From Pilaira anomala (lineage: Eukaryota > Mucoromycota > Mucoromycetes > Mucorales > Mucoraceae), in contig JAIXMQ010000032.1 in NCBI GenBank assembly GCA_025716855.1, forward strand, positions 62,001 through 126,000: a DNA stretch of 64,000 bases, read 5' to 3'. The notes beneath the pieces were generated by a model that saw only the letters and a program-made list of their open reading frames with translations, was not told the DNA's origin and searched no databases. Positions 47,216 through 59,292 of the stretch are shown piece by piece. How positions within the stretch are numbered: position 1 is the stretch's first letter; every line of letters begins with the position of its first letter. Both the position numbers and the translations under genes were made by a program.

Positions 47216-48455
47216 TCTTTTTTCTCTTTTCGCTCTCCTTTTTTTTTTATTTTTTTGAGAAGTGGGCTTCAAAAAACAAAACAAAAGAAGGTAGAAGAGG
47301 ACAGATAGATACTTACCTTCGCGTGGTTGTCCTTGTTAATCTCTTGTAAAAAGAGAGAACTGAACAGTATCTTTTTTTCTTTTATAAACTTTTTTAAATA
47401 AATAAAATACTTTTTTAAAACCCAAGAGTGTATCTATTTTTCTGTGATAAAATACGTAATTGTAGTATTCATTTGTTTTTGTAGTATGACCCTTCATCAC
47501 TATGTACACATACGACTACTTACTAAAAAGGCCGTGTTGCCTGTTCAATGTATTCGATACATGAATTAAACACGTATATGGGGAAAGCTTAAAAAGTTTT
47601 TTTTTTTTTTTTTATTTGAGAACGTATTTTGAAAAATATGTTTTTTCTTTTTGTACAGACATAAACATCATACTTTAGAAAAGATGAATCATATGAAATA
47701 GCTCAGTTTCTAAAAAAAGAGTTGAAGGTCTATAAAGTGTATTTTTTTTTTATTCATAGCATAATATGCGTCTGTTATGTTTATCAAGAGGATAAAATGA
47801 GACGAACATCATAACAAGAATACCAACATTACCAATACGTGCCAAATCATTCTTTGTGTTTTGATGAAGAACAACATACTTGCTAAATAAAATTATCTGC
47901 TACAGCTGACTTTTTATCACCACCATTACCTTGAAGGATCAAGATATCATCAGAAACAACCATATGGTGTAAAGAAAAAAAAAAGGCGAGCAGTAATTGT
48001 TTGACGAGGTTCTTGACAGGTAATGAAAACTCGACTAGAAATATATGATAATTAAAGATTACCAGTTTCTTTTTTTTTTTTTCTACTTGGTTACCCGATA
48101 CCTAATACTATGCGTTGTAAAGAAACGTATATGTAATAGTATAACTAACGGACTTTATAAAAAAGATTCATGCCTGCTGTATAATAATCGTATTTTTTTT
48201 TTTGATAAAGACTTGAAATTTCTCTCCCTCTCTCTTCTTCTTTCTTTTTTAATAAAAGACTATTCCTTGCCTTTACCACTATAAGTGTATAATGATTGAA
48301 TTCAATTCAAAAAGAAACCTTGCTTTAGATATTATATACTCTTTTTTGTAAAAAGTCAAATAAATTGTGACTTGATATGTAAAAAAAAAAAAAAACTCTT
48401 TTTAATTCTTTTTCCCCCTTTTTTTTTTATCTTTTTATCTTTTTCAACCCTTGTC

Positions 48456-49272
48456 ATGAGTAGAAGTAAAGAGACAGTTGAAAGTGTCTTGTTTGGGTCA
48501 GGCCTTACAGGTAAAATAAAAATAAAAAAATAAATAAAAAAGAAAGAAATAGATAAAAACAAAAAGAAGACTTATATAAAAACCGTAATAGCTTTGACAG
48601 GTGCAACGACAGGAGCAACTATTGCTGTATTAAAGAACGCACCAGTTAAACAATATGCTATTTCAACCGGATTAAATTGTGGTGTATTTGGCGCCACCTT
48701 TTTCAGTAAGTTTCATATAAAAAAAAAGAAAAAAATAAAAAAAAAAAACTAAAAGGATGTGAATAGTGGTTCGAGAAACATTTATTACATATCAACGTAA
48801 ACAAAACTCGCAATTTGGATTAAAGGATTCGGAGACAAGAGATATTGATGCATTATTCAGTAGTGCAATGGCAGGAGCAACTACTGGAGGATTACTTTCA
48901 GCAGCCTATAAAGGACCTAAGAGCGTTGTTTCGGGCGCAGTGATGTATGGAGCGATTTGTTCTGGATTGCAACTGATGTATACAGCAGGTAACAATTGGC
49001 GTCAAAGATCTATTTTGGAATCGGGTTTGGATCGACCAACAATGGAACAACAACAACAGCAGCAACAACAAAAGATAGAAGAAGGACCAAAGGAAGGATT
49101 TAGTATTTTGAAATATATTAATTTACCTAGTTGGTTTCCTATTCATCAACTTTCTGAAGAAGAGTATAATGATTTATTAGATACGAAATTAAAGACGTTG
49201 GAAGCTGAATTAGCACAATTAGAGAAACAAATTCAATCCAGTAGTAAAAGAGAAGAAAATGTAAATAAATAA
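48456..49272 (+). CDS. Tim17/Tim22/Tim23/Pmp24-superfamily membrane protein
   Basis: A 221-residue protein. Small-residue-rich hydrophobic segments with GxxxG-like spacing (GSGLTGATTGATIAVL, GLNCGVFGATFF, SAMAGATTGGLLSAAYKGPKS, GAVMYGAICSGLQLMY) resemble the four-helix core of this family, which serves in mitochondrial import or as small organelle-membrane proteins. The C-terminus adds a poly-Gln tract, a WFPIHQLSEEEYNDLLDTK segment and a coiled coil. Exons are 48456-48510, 48601-48705 and 48767-49272. It is not clearly one of the canonical translocase subunits. Confidence 0.7.
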
Positions 49273-49324
49273 ATAAAATTAAAAAAACAACAACAACAAC
49301 AAAATGTATATATATTTTATTATT

Positions 49325-49360
<36 letters not shown>

Positions 49361-50761
49361 CTACTTCCAAAGTTTCTTTAAACTGGTATTTGAGTCAGAA
49401 TCCTTCTTCATGACCTTAGCAACGGACATTTCGAAATCTTCTTGAGTGACATGAACACGACGTTCACGTAAAGCAAACATACCAGCCTCAGTACAGACGG
49501 CCTTGACTTCGGCACCACTACTTCCACCCATCTTTTCAGCGATCTTACGAAGGTTGATACCACGAGTTAAATTCATTTTACGAGAATGAATCTTGAGGAT
49601 ATCAGCACGGGCTTCTTCAGATGGAGGAGGAAACTCGATCTTACGATCGATACGTCCAGGACGCAGTAATGCAGGATCTAAAATATCTATACGATTGGTA
49701 GCCATGATGACCTTGATGTTCTTTGTTGCTTCAAAACCATCCAATTGGTTCAATAATTCCAACATGGTTCTTTGTACTTCAGAATCTCCTCCTCCACCAC
49801 TTTCCATACGAGCGGAACCGATTGAATCAATTTCATCCATAAAGATAATTGAAGGAGCGTGCTCTCTGAAGAAAATATAACATTTGTTTTTTTTTTTTAA
49901 TACATGTTCTTATAACATTATTTCTTACTCTTTCTACTTTTTTTTTTTTTTTTACCTTGCCATGACAAAGAGTTCACGAACCATTCTACTACCTTCACCA
50001 ATATACTTTTGAACCAACTCAGAACCCGAGACACGAATAAATCGACAATCGGTATGATGAGCTACGGCTCTTGCTAAAAGGGTTTTACCGGTACCAGGAG
50101 GACCATACAAGAGGACACCTTTAGGTTGAGCGATACCAAGGGCTTCAAATAATTCGGGATGTTTAACGGGTAATTCAATAACTTCCTTGATTTCTTTGAT
50201 TTGTTGATCGAGACCACCTACCATTTCATAAGTAGAGTCAGGTACTTTTTCGACCATCATGAGCGATACGAGAGGATCGATCTTGTTGGGAAGTACTTTA
50301 TGAAGTTGATAAGAGTCGTTACGAAGCGCTACACGTGTTGTAGGTGTTAATTGACCAATATCAATGTCGGATGCGAGATCGACTACGAATTTTCCTTCAG
50401 GGTGAACCTAAGGAATGGAATGAGTTTATGTAAACTATATATACATACTCTCTCTCTCTCTATATATATATATATATTATACCTTGACTAAAACTTTCTT
50501 TTTGCCCATCACTTTGACTACTTCACCAACATAGGATCCAGGTTCTTGTAATAATTGAAGTTCTTCCTTCAAGAGACGAACTAAGAAATTTAAGCTTAGA
50601 TATATATATTTGATTTTTTTCATATATTTTTTTTTACCCTTTGCGTTTAAAGCATTTCTTTGGGCTTCTAAACGTCTCAAGTCTTGAGACTTTTCGTTCA
50701 TGACGATTTCACATTCCTCAATCTTTGCTTGATAATATGATTTAATGCCTTCCTTCTTCAT
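49361..50761 (-). CDS. RPT6: 26S proteasome regulatory ATPase Rpt6 (PSMC5)
   Basis: A 392-residue AAA ATPase of the 19S base that unfolds ubiquitinated substrates and feeds them to the core. The N-terminal coiled coil ([21 protein letters not shown]) is followed by an OB fold ([20 protein letters not shown]). Walker A GPPGTGKT lies near residues 176-183 and Walker B is IIFMDEID. The arginine-finger region is [21 protein letters not shown]. The C-terminus LKKLWK has the expected basic-hydrophobic tail that docks on the 20S ring. Exons are 50638-50761, 50483-50580, 49956-50407 and 49361-49865. The length is slightly under the usual 403-406 because the extreme N-terminus is short. Confidence 0.97.
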
Positions 50762-50887
50762 TGTGTTTTATATAGGGGATATTTAAAGAAAAAAAAAAAA
50801 GAGAGATATAAAAAAAAAGGAACTTTTTTATTTACTGAAAATCAAATTACGCGTTCAAAAAAAAAGCAAAGTTAAGAACACCAAGTA

Positions 50888-51879
50888 CTACGTCACCTCT
50901 TCCTCCTCTTCTTCTTGTTGGACGGGACCTGAATCGTTAATGCAAAAAGGTATATGTCTTCTTTTGACGACCTGTTCATAAAGTCTTCTACGACAATCGG
51001 AATGATAGCGAAGACCTGTTTCACAATCACAGTCAGCCAGACCCTTCAAGAAACCACAAACGTACTTTTGAGTACTGATCCAGAGCATGGGTAAATCAAA
51101 GTCAAGATGATACTTTTCTTTTAAAGTACGATTTACTTTTTGTTTTAATGCAACTTTATGAGACTGGAAGCGGTTTGTATGACCATGAGATACATCCGCA
51201 TGTGTAAATACCAAGAGTACATTTTTCCAGTAGTCATTTGTTGTTGTGTGAGGAGAGATTAAGTTGTGAAAAGAATCGATTGTTTTGTATATGGTATCTG
51301 ATCTAATAATAAAAATATATATTATGTGGTTAAGTATATCATGTTTATGCAGTAGGATTATATACAGTACGATGTGGTTATTTTAAATACCAATAAGATA
51401 CAATGGATACCATAGTGTATTGCAGTATCAACTAGAGTATGTTGAATCATAGTAAAGAATTCATCATCTCTATTTTGAGAATCAGCAAAACCTGGTGTAT
51501 CAATCACATGAATTGGACAACCAAAATTCTCTTTATCATGAAGGTAAGGGTTTAACGGTGCCCAAAAGGCATCAATTGATTGTATTTCTTTTGTTTGAGA
51601 CTTTTTTTTTTTTTTTTTTTGCATTAATTAATTTCAGCTCGTTTAATTTTATTGTTGTTGTTTTATTACCTTGGCAGATATCTTTTGTTCAAAAGCTTGT
51701 TTACCAACTAGATCATTTAATAAACTCGATTTACCATCACCTGTTCTACCTAGAGTAATAATATTTAAAGTTGTTTGGTTCAAGTTAAGTTCTGGATAGT
51801 TGTTGTTGTTGTTGTTGTTGCTATGGTTATTTATAGTTTCAGAACAATATCGCCAACGAAGTCTACTACTTGTAGTCAT
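50888..51879 (-). CDS. AIG1/GIMAP-like GTPase
   Basis: A 284-residue GTP-binding protein of the TRAFAC class. After an Asn-rich N-terminus, LNIITLGRTGDGKSSLLNDL holds the P-loop (residues 44-52). HVIDTPGFADSQ is G3 (DTPG near 104-107) and LLVFTHAD is the G4-like motif (about residue 180). GIHCILLVFK precedes the helical region, as in AIG1-type domains. A Cys/His-containing segment (ADCDCETGLRYHSDC) and an acidic tail end the protein. Exons are 51670-51879, 51371-51600 (donor GTACTG) and 50888-51302. The role is unknown; the plant and animal relatives act in immunity or on membranes, which should not be carried over directly. Confidence 0.75.
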
Positions 51880-52118
51880 AAGTAAGAAAAAAAAAAAAAT
51901 CTATATTTTTCATATGCTTCTTTTCCGATCAAACCCGTTAAAAAAAAAAAAAAAAGTGACTATTTTAATTCGATTTCTATATTTAAATCAATAATTAAAT
52001 CGAAAAGAACCTTTAGCTGCTTCTTTTTTCTTTCTTCTTTATATATAAAAAAAAACTCCAAAAAAAAAAAAAAAAAAATCGAATAATTAATATATGTATT
52101 TAAAGAGATTAAAAGAAA

Positions 52119-52676
52119 ATGGCTACAACAATTTGGTCTAATAAGAGAAATACACGATCCGCACCTTGTACGATTTTTACATCTACTACGACATTATCAC
52201 CTCGTCAAGTAGCGAATAAAGCATATAGTTTAGGATGTAAAAAGTTGGATCGCGATGATAAACGTAGTAAACAAAGGTATCATGTTCGAGAAAGGTTATT
52301 GTTATGTAATACGATAGCGAAAGCAGAAGAAGTATTAAATGCTCGTACAAGACGTACCAATCGACGTGTGATGGCTGCAGAAGATGAAGAAGAAAATTCA
52401 TCTGATGAATTCTGTTTGAAACATGTTGTAAATAATAAAGAAAATCATTCACCACTCAGATCATCTGCCAAAGAAGAAGAAGAAGAAGGAGAAAAGGAGG
52501 CTATACCCATTACTATAAATATTAAATCATCTACCACATTATCCACATCATCCGCATCAGCAGCAACAACAACAACACCATCATTATCATTATCATCACC
52601 TATCTTGCCAAGAGATTGTAGAATAGCACTTACTGAAAAAACAAATGTCAATTCCCCTATTGCGACTATTATATAA
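52119..52676 (+). CDS. Hypothetical protein, basic N-terminus and acidic/Ser-rich C-terminus
   Basis: A single-exon 185-residue ORF with no recognised family. Residues 1-85 are Arg/Lys/Thr-rich (SPRQVANKAYSLGCKKLDRD, RRTNRRVMAAE), then an acidic patch, a KEN-type motif (VNNKENHSPLR; possible APC/C degron) and a Ser/Thr-rich tail. Codon use looks like the neighbours. It is divergent from the AIG1-like gene, with about 240 bp between starts. It is probably real but without assignable function. Confidence 0.55.
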   Translation: MATTIWSNKRNTRSAPCTIFTSTTTLSPRQVANKAYSLGCKKLDRDDKRSKQRYHVRERLLLCNTIAKAEEVLNARTRRTNRRVMAAEDEEENSSDEFCLKHVVNNKENHSPLRSSAKEEEEEGEKEAIPITINIKSSTTLSTSSASAATTTTPSLSLSSPILPRDCRIALTEKTNVNSPIATII

Positions 52677-52888
52677 TTATCTTTTTTTTTTTTAAATAAA
52701 AATATATATATAATTAAAAAAAATTGCCCTATTCGTTTTCTTAATTCTCACGGTGTGAATTCTCCGTTTCTTTTCGGGTGAAATCGTGTATTGTCAGTCA
52801 AAATACAAACACACACGCTGTTCGCGTTTAAGCCATAAAAAGTTATAACCACAATCATGCCCATGTGTTACCAAATCAAAAATTTCAT

Positions 52889-53077
52889 TTATTTATATGA
52901 ACTTCTCTTTAAAGGAGGTAATGTAGGACTTGAATGATCTGTCATTAAACTAGAAATAGAAGGTAAAAATGTTGACTGTTGTTGTTGTTGTTGTTGTTGT
53001 TGTTGTGGTTGTGGTTGTTGTAAAGTGGAAGAAGAAGAAGAAGAGGAAGAAGTAAAAGAAGATGGACTTGATTGCTT

Positions 53078-53110
<33 letters not shown>

Positions 53111-53420
53111 TTGTTGCGGTGGTGACGGTGAAGATAGATTTTGTTCTAAAGCGGAAGGATCAAATGGTTGTATATCCATTATACTTTGTTCTATTTATAT
53201 GTATTAGTTTACTTTTGCCAATATATTCAAAATAGAAGGAATACTTGCTTAATTTGGAAAGATGAAGTCTTTCGCTTTCAGAACTGGGGTCTAAATAAAT
53301 AATGTATGTTTTAAAAAAATTTGTAACATTCTTTCCGTTCTGTTGTATTTACATTTATTTAACAATTGTATAATGAAGTCCATAAGTGTTTCCATGGCCT
53401 ATGTAAAAGAAGAAAGAAGA

Positions 53421-53452
<32 letters not shown>

Positions 53453-54280
53453 GAAGAATTATAATTTCAATTGTACTTTTTGTTGCTTTAGCTGTATTCT
53501 GTTTAATTCGATCGTTTGTTCCACTAGATCTCTTCTTTTTCGGTCAACATGCTCTAACCTTTGAGAAAAAATAGATAAAGTTTGTTCTATAGATTCAGGG
53601 CCAAAATTCATATCCGTCCCTTGCTGTTGATTTGCAGGAGGAGGAGGAGGAGGAGGAGAAGAAGAAGGATAATCTGCAGTATTTTCCTGGGATTTTGCAG
53701 TTCTTCTTTTGATTTCACATAATTTTTCTGTATCATCCTTTCTAAAGCATTCATGTTTAAATTGCCAAGCAGTTTTCTTTTCATCTGGCTCATCATAAGC
53801 TAAATTGAGTTGATACACTTTACGAAATCCATATACTATTTATATCTTTTTGAGATGAATAAATCAGACATAACATTTTTACATGTGTTAATATATATAT
53901 ATATATATTCTTTTTTTTTGCCTTACAATTCAATTGACGTACAAAACTTTGCCAATTACTGTGTTTAAAAAATCTTGGTAGGATCACTTTAGAAAAGGCA
54001 GAGGCGTTTGGTACGCAAATAACTTGTCCATTATCAACCCAATAAATATATTCCTGTGACGAAACATCGTTCAAGATACTAGAAATAAAAAAAATAGCGT
54101 GTTATTCAGAAGAGTTATTATTATCTTTTTTTTTTTATTTTAAAATCTTGTTTTTTATTTATTTTTTTTTTTTTTTTTTGGTTCATTTTTAGCTTACAAC
54201 CATAACTTCTTTATGAACGAGGGTAAGGGTCGTTTCTTGAGCGTACTTTGGTTATTTTCTGTTGTCGAATTCGAGTCCAT
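52889..54280 (-). CDS. Heat-shock-factor-type transcription factor
   Basis: A 327-residue regulator. The HSF DNA-binding domain is split by introns: PSFIKKLW, FILNDVSSQEYIYWVDNG, FSKVILPRFFKHSNWQSFVRQLN, then LYGFRKVYQLNLAYDE and WQFKHECFRKDD. A coiled-coil segment (RLEHVDRKRRDLVEQTIELN) and a Gln/Ser/Pro-rich C-terminus follow. Exons are 54198-54280, 53927-54078, 53477-53835, 53353-53398, 53249-53290 and 52889-53190. The last intron starts GCAAGT; only that donor keeps the C-terminal frame. It is shorter than Hsf1 and could be an Sfl1- or Hsf-like member; the exact type is not determined. Confidence 0.85.
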
Positions 54281-54432
54281 GTATGTGTACATAAATGGTA
54301 AAATAGAATAAAAAGTAAGAAAAGAAAAAAAAAAAAAGGAAAGAAAAGAAAAAAAAAAAATAATAATAAAAAAAAAAAAAAAAAAAAAAAAAGAAACCAA
54401 TAAAAGTTTTTTTTTTTCTAAAATCTCTAAAT

Positions 54433-56461
54433 TTAGTGTAAATTTTTTCCTTTTATTTGTAAACGCGATTGAATTTTGTTTAATTGATCCACGATATCTT
54501 CATCTTTATCGAATATTTTTTTAACACGTTCAGTTACATCTTTTACCAAGTTGGAAGCAGAACGAGACCAATGGTCTAAACCTTGATAGGTTACAGAACT
54601 TAAGCAGGTCGCTAGTTTATCTGCAGCCCCAATCGACATGTCTAAAAAAGTAATCTTTGTCAACGTTTGTTCTTCCTGTGCTTGATCAAAAGTGATACTA
54701 AATGGTCTAAATAATAATATCTTGATCATATTATAAATCATATGCATATTCATAATGATAACTTCCGAATCATTCATTACATTCCATTTTGCCCAGTCTG
54801 GTAATTCTTGTTCCCAAACCTCCATATCTCTTACTAACGTCAAAACTTCATCGACATCAATCTTTCGAACCGCTACTTGTTCTTTTTCTTGTTCTACTTG
54901 ATAAAATAGTCGGACTACTTTATTTAAAAGACACATTAATTTACCTTCCAATAAACTCACTTTCTGAATTAATATTTCCCGTTCTGTCGGTTTCGTTTCT
55001 TCTTGTTCCGCTGCCGCTCTAACCGACGATGATGAAGCGTATTGAAGAAACTGGGGTCTTTTAAATTGAAATGTGGCTGTTTGAATATCGAGATACACCA
55101 AGCTGGCAATCAATACTTGCCATGACATCGATTCTTTTTCTAACCCAGTGTTACATAGCAACCTTATCGCGATAGGTATGAATTGATTCTCTATCCAGCC
55201 TAACAGTATTGAGCATAAAATTAATTGGTAACTAGGCACCGCTTCGACTCTTAATATATAATCCAGATAAATCATCTTGGTATATTCTATACAATCCTCT
55301 ACATTTATCTCTTCTATTATGTCTTCTTCCTTTTTTATAGAAATTGTTGCAGGAAAAAAAGTTTTGGATATCACATAGGCCGTCAAAAGACAAATATAGG
55401 ATAGTTCATCCTCTCGAACTGTAGTCACACTGTTGTTTGAAGAAAGGTTTAAGTAATCTTTGAGTTGTAACATTAATTGTACGAGGTGATGTGTTACGGT
55501 AGTATTTGAGTGTAGTAGTAGTAGTGTCTTATACCTCTCTATTAAATGATCTATGATATAAGGTACGGCATGTGATATTGAAGAAGTGGGATCAAGACAA
55601 GAAGAAGAATAAGACGATGATTTGGTATGGATAGGAGGTGGTTGTAAAGGATGTAATAAAGAACGAGTTGAAAAAACAGGTACGGTGACTAAATAAGCAT
55701 CCTCATCTAATTCTTCTGTATCTGAGTCGAGATCGAAATAACCTTCAGCGTCAGGGTCCCACATGGAAGGTAAATAATCAGGGCCGAAATCACGCAAGAC
55801 TTGACGAGAGAGAGTCTTTATGAACTGGTTGAATTCAGTAGCGTTTCGTGTGATGGCATGGATGGATAGACCTTGAGGGGTGAGTGACATGGACCAGCCT
55901 GCAGGTTCGTCGTCCATGGCGGTGGTGTGTTGTTGTGGTGGTGGTGGTGGTGGTGGTGGTAGTGGTAGTAGTAGTTGACATGGTTGTGAAGTAGGTGGTG
56001 AAGGCGTGGTAGGTGGTAAAGGGTCTTCTGGTTCGTAACTGAAAGTAGGTTCGTCTTCGTTTGTCTGCATATATTTTACCAAGAATTCACCTTCGAGTTC
56101 TTTCAGGGTATCGTAAAGAGTTAATACTTTTTGTGATAAGTCTGTCAAGTTGGGTGGAGCGTCTGGGTATTCACACTATTATTTTATTTTCAAAAAATAT
56201 GAAATGAGTTTCTTCTTTTTTTAGTTTTGGTTTTTTTATATATATATATATATATAGTTACAGGTTGGTTCGATCGAGAACATCGTGTACAAGTAGGTCG
56301 TGTCTTTGAACATCTAAAAAAAAAAAATTGAACATGGTTGGAGTTTTTTTTTTTACTCTTCTTTCTGAAAAAAAAAAAAAGGGTGTTTACTTTGCTTTCT
56401 TCTTTCGACAGCGAAGACAACTTAAATCTTTATTTCCTGTAGATATCACTTTGCCTGCCAT
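54433..56461 (-). CDS. Zn2Cys6 fungal transcription factor
   Basis: A 621-residue regulator. The binuclear zinc cluster is CLRCRKKKAKC...PTCTRCSRSNQPC, with spacing C-2-C-6-C-6-C-2-C-6-C, split over three exons (56391-56461, 56262-56313, 54433-56175). A heptad stretch follows (LSQKVLTLYDTLKELEGEFL), which would allow dimerisation. Next comes a Pro-rich linker, then a long helical region of the fungal-specific middle-homology type (about residues 200-600). It lies just upstream of, and on the same strand as, the HSF-type gene. The target pathway cannot be inferred. Confidence 0.92.
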
Positions 56462-57216
56462 AGAGTTAACTTTTTTAATATTAAAAAAAAAAAAATAATA
56501 ATAATAATGAAAAAAAAAAAGCAAGGTGTAACGATCGTCTCTCCAGAATTGTATGGATTTGCGCAATTTCAATCTACATATATGTAAAAAGTGAATTGTT
56601 TTAGCAAAAAGCTAACATTTTGATTTTTAATTCAAAGAAGAGTGTAATTATAATAAAGCAACAACAAGGAAGGCAATTCTATGAAAGTCATGACTCAGTC
56701 TTTCAATACCACTTAATGGATGATGGAAGTAGTAAACGATTTGCTTTTGAAAAGTAATAAATCCCTCTTCACAAGATATTTATTTTTCTCTCTCTAAAAA
56801 AAAAAGGGCAATTTGTTTAATTTAGATCATTAATGCTGATTGTTTTGTATCTCAATGGATGTGAATAGAGTTTCAGAGAGGGGGGGGGGTTTAGCTTTCA
56901 TAATACCGGATCAATCCAGTCACTAAGAAAGGAAAAATATCGAGAATGAATGAGTAGAGCTTCTTAAGTGAGAGAGAGAGAGAGCGTGTCTTGTAAAGAG
57001 TAGATGGTTCATGATCTAAAAGTAAAAAGCTCTTGTCGATTATTTCGTGTTGTTATATTGCTGAGACTTGTTTATCAATTAGCTCTTGTTTATGTAAAAT
57101 CAACAAAGTTATCCTATTTTTGGAAGTATTAGAAAAAAAAAAGATAAAGAGAGAGAGAGAGAGAAATTGGCGTTTTCTTTCTCTTTCTTCTTCTTTTTTT
57201 TTTTTTCATAAATAAC
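56462..57216. other. Divergent intergenic region
   Basis: Upstream DNA of the Zn2Cys6 gene (-) and the next gene (+). It contains a G10 run near 56880, (GA)n tracts at about 56970 and 57150, and CT-rich sequence before 57217. No gene is recognised. Confidence 0.55.
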
Positions 57217-58450
57217 ATGTTGATCGAAGTTGAACCATGTACTTCACCTGAAGCTACTGTTATAGTCATCTCAGACGATGAGGAAGACAGTAAGGTAAAA
57301 CCTTATATTTATATCGTTGCGTGTGTAATAAAATAAAAAGATATTTATATTTTTAAAAACGTGTGAAGAAGGATACTACACCGCACAGCGAGGATCCTAA
57401 AGGTAGCTTATACGATACCGCACCAAATTCACCAGCAATAGAAGAAGCACAGATGAATCCAATGAGTCTACTATTAGACTCTATTGAGAATGTTGTTAGT
57501 CTCTTTCAATGGTGGCGTAGTAATGATGATGATGATGCAGAAACATCAGTGAACAATAACACACCACCTGTTCAGCCTCCGATCACTTCACGCTGTATTA
57601 AACCAAGCAAAGAAAAAAGCGTTCATCGGTTTACACCTTACCAGAAAATCCAAGCAACCCTCAAACACGATAATGTGTTGGGTCAGGTTAGTGAAGAAGA
57701 GAAGGTATTGATTATGAGAGATGGACCAGCATACGATAACGGCGTAACCAAATTCAAGCCAAAAGGAGAAATATTTGGGCAAGTGTCTAGGCACTTGAAT
57801 TATAACACACCTACATTAAAGGAAATGAGCCTTGTTTTAGAGAATTTATATAACACGAGTCTTTCACAGGGTTTATTAACCACTGAACAAGAGACATTTG
57901 TGTTTTGTTTGATTAACCGAATCTTGCATTTTTTAGAAGCGTTAATGTTAGTTTCAGGCGAAGGATCCATTATGCCGTTCAAACCTCCATCGGATTTTCG
58001 CAGCACACGAGCGCCTAAAACATTACCTGATTGTTATTACGGTGATGTAAATCAATTGAACTTGAATGGGTCAGATATTAGTCGATATGCACTATTTAAA
58101 ATGATTCGTCATTTTGATCAAATTACAGTTAGCTCTGTGAAAGAAAAAGCCGAGAAATATTTGTTGGAGACGGGTACACAACCCAGAGTACCGATGAAGA
58201 GAACCTATGAGGAAGCCATGGTAGAGGCAAGAAAGCGTGAAGCGGAAAGACAAAAGTATAAAGCAACATCCTGTAAGCTTGAGGCGGAAAAAGAATTTGG
58301 AGAAGCAAGAAAACGTCAAGCGATAGTGGATAAGAAGGAAATAATAAAACCAGCAGCAGCAGCAGTAGTAAATAAAACAACAAAGAAAGAAGAAAGAAAT
58401 CGACCTGCAGTAGTAAAGAACAAGGATGAAAGTCATCGTTCTACCCGATA

Positions 58451-58481
<31 letters not shown>

Positions 58482-58781
58482 AATTTTCGAAGCATTTCTC
58501 CACCTATACGTAATAACCGTCGTCCCTGGATTAGACCCGATGAGTATCCTGTGTCGACTAGTTGTCTAGCGAATGCAGTGATCCTTCGGGACATACCATC
58601 TGAGCGTAGTAGTGGTAGCTCGAGATGGTCAATGGATGCTAACCTTCAAAATGAAAATAGAACAGAACGTTCAAGATCTGTTTTCGTTTTACCTACTGAC
58701 TCAAGAATGTCAAGGCGTCCTCTCTTTCGATCTGAAGAGGAACGTGAAGGATATGGATCAAGATCATACAGGTATTATTAA
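57217..58781 (+). CDS. Nuclear-type protein of unknown function with SUMO-interaction-like motif
   Basis: Two exons, 57217-57294 and 57369-58781, give 496 residues. The first exon encodes VIVISDDEEDS, a textbook hydrophobic-plus-acidic SUMO-interaction motif. An ordered central part (about residues 110-270; LNYNTPTLKEMSLVLENLYN, LTTEQETFVFCLINRILHFL) has no family I recognise. It is followed by a charged helix rich in Arg/Glu/Lys, a Ser run and an Arg/Ser-rich tail (RSRSVF, SRMSRRPLFRSEEE), as in nuclear or RNA-associated proteins. The function is unknown. Confidence 0.7.
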
Positions 58782-58795
58782 CTAAAAATATCATT

Positions 58796-58850
<55 letters not shown>

Positions 58851-59292
58851 GTGTAAACTTTTATTATACATAATAAAAGTAACTATTGTTTTTTTTTTTT
58901 ATAAGCTACCCCTTTTTTTTTTTTCTGTAGTATGTACTACCGCGAAAGATGACACTACCTACCGTACATGTACATACAGTGAAATTTGCTAATTTTTTTT
59001 TTCTCAATATTAAAAAGACGATTGCATGTATCAGGCATTTTTTTTTTTTTTTTTTTTTATCAATCAAACTTTGTTAAATTAATAAAACTCTATAAATATG
59101 TCTATTTAAACAATTGTTCTTATGGCGGATGCAATTTATTTTGGAGTGTGTGTGAGAGTGTGAGAGTAAAGAAGGAGTGTGAGTGAGTAAGTGTGTGTGT
59201 GTGTGTGTGTAAGTGTGTGTTGAGGGGGTTCGAATTTATATATATATATATATTATATTTGTAAAGAAAAAACAAAAAAGGAAACTAGATCC
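58782..59292. repeat. Intergenic region with microsatellites
   Basis: Convergent 3' ends of the SIM-containing gene and pol5. It contains (CT)n at about 58796-58832, (AT)n next to it, T22 at about 59039, (GT)n at about 59188-59220 and (AT)n at about 59238. No gene is seen. Confidence 0.7.

Larger units (their letters stand above)
43749..48455. other. Gene-poor, repeat-rich 4.7 kb region
   Basis: No protein gene was recognised. The left part has a second copy of the 31.5 kb dispersed repeat (about 44100-44158). A cluster of direct and inverted repeats lies at 44400-45700. The centre (45.8-46.9 kb) is AT-rich with nothing recognised. A GC-rich island lies at about 46990-47215. Small ORFs between 45 and 48.3 kb are Phe/Lys/Ile-rich products of AT-rich DNA. 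Confidence 0.6.

Noticed and set aside
47042..47284. 80-codon minus-strand ORF over the GC-rich island
   Set aside because: The Lys/Arg-rich start comes from T/A tracts and no family is recognised; the island looks more like RNA than protein, although this is not proven.
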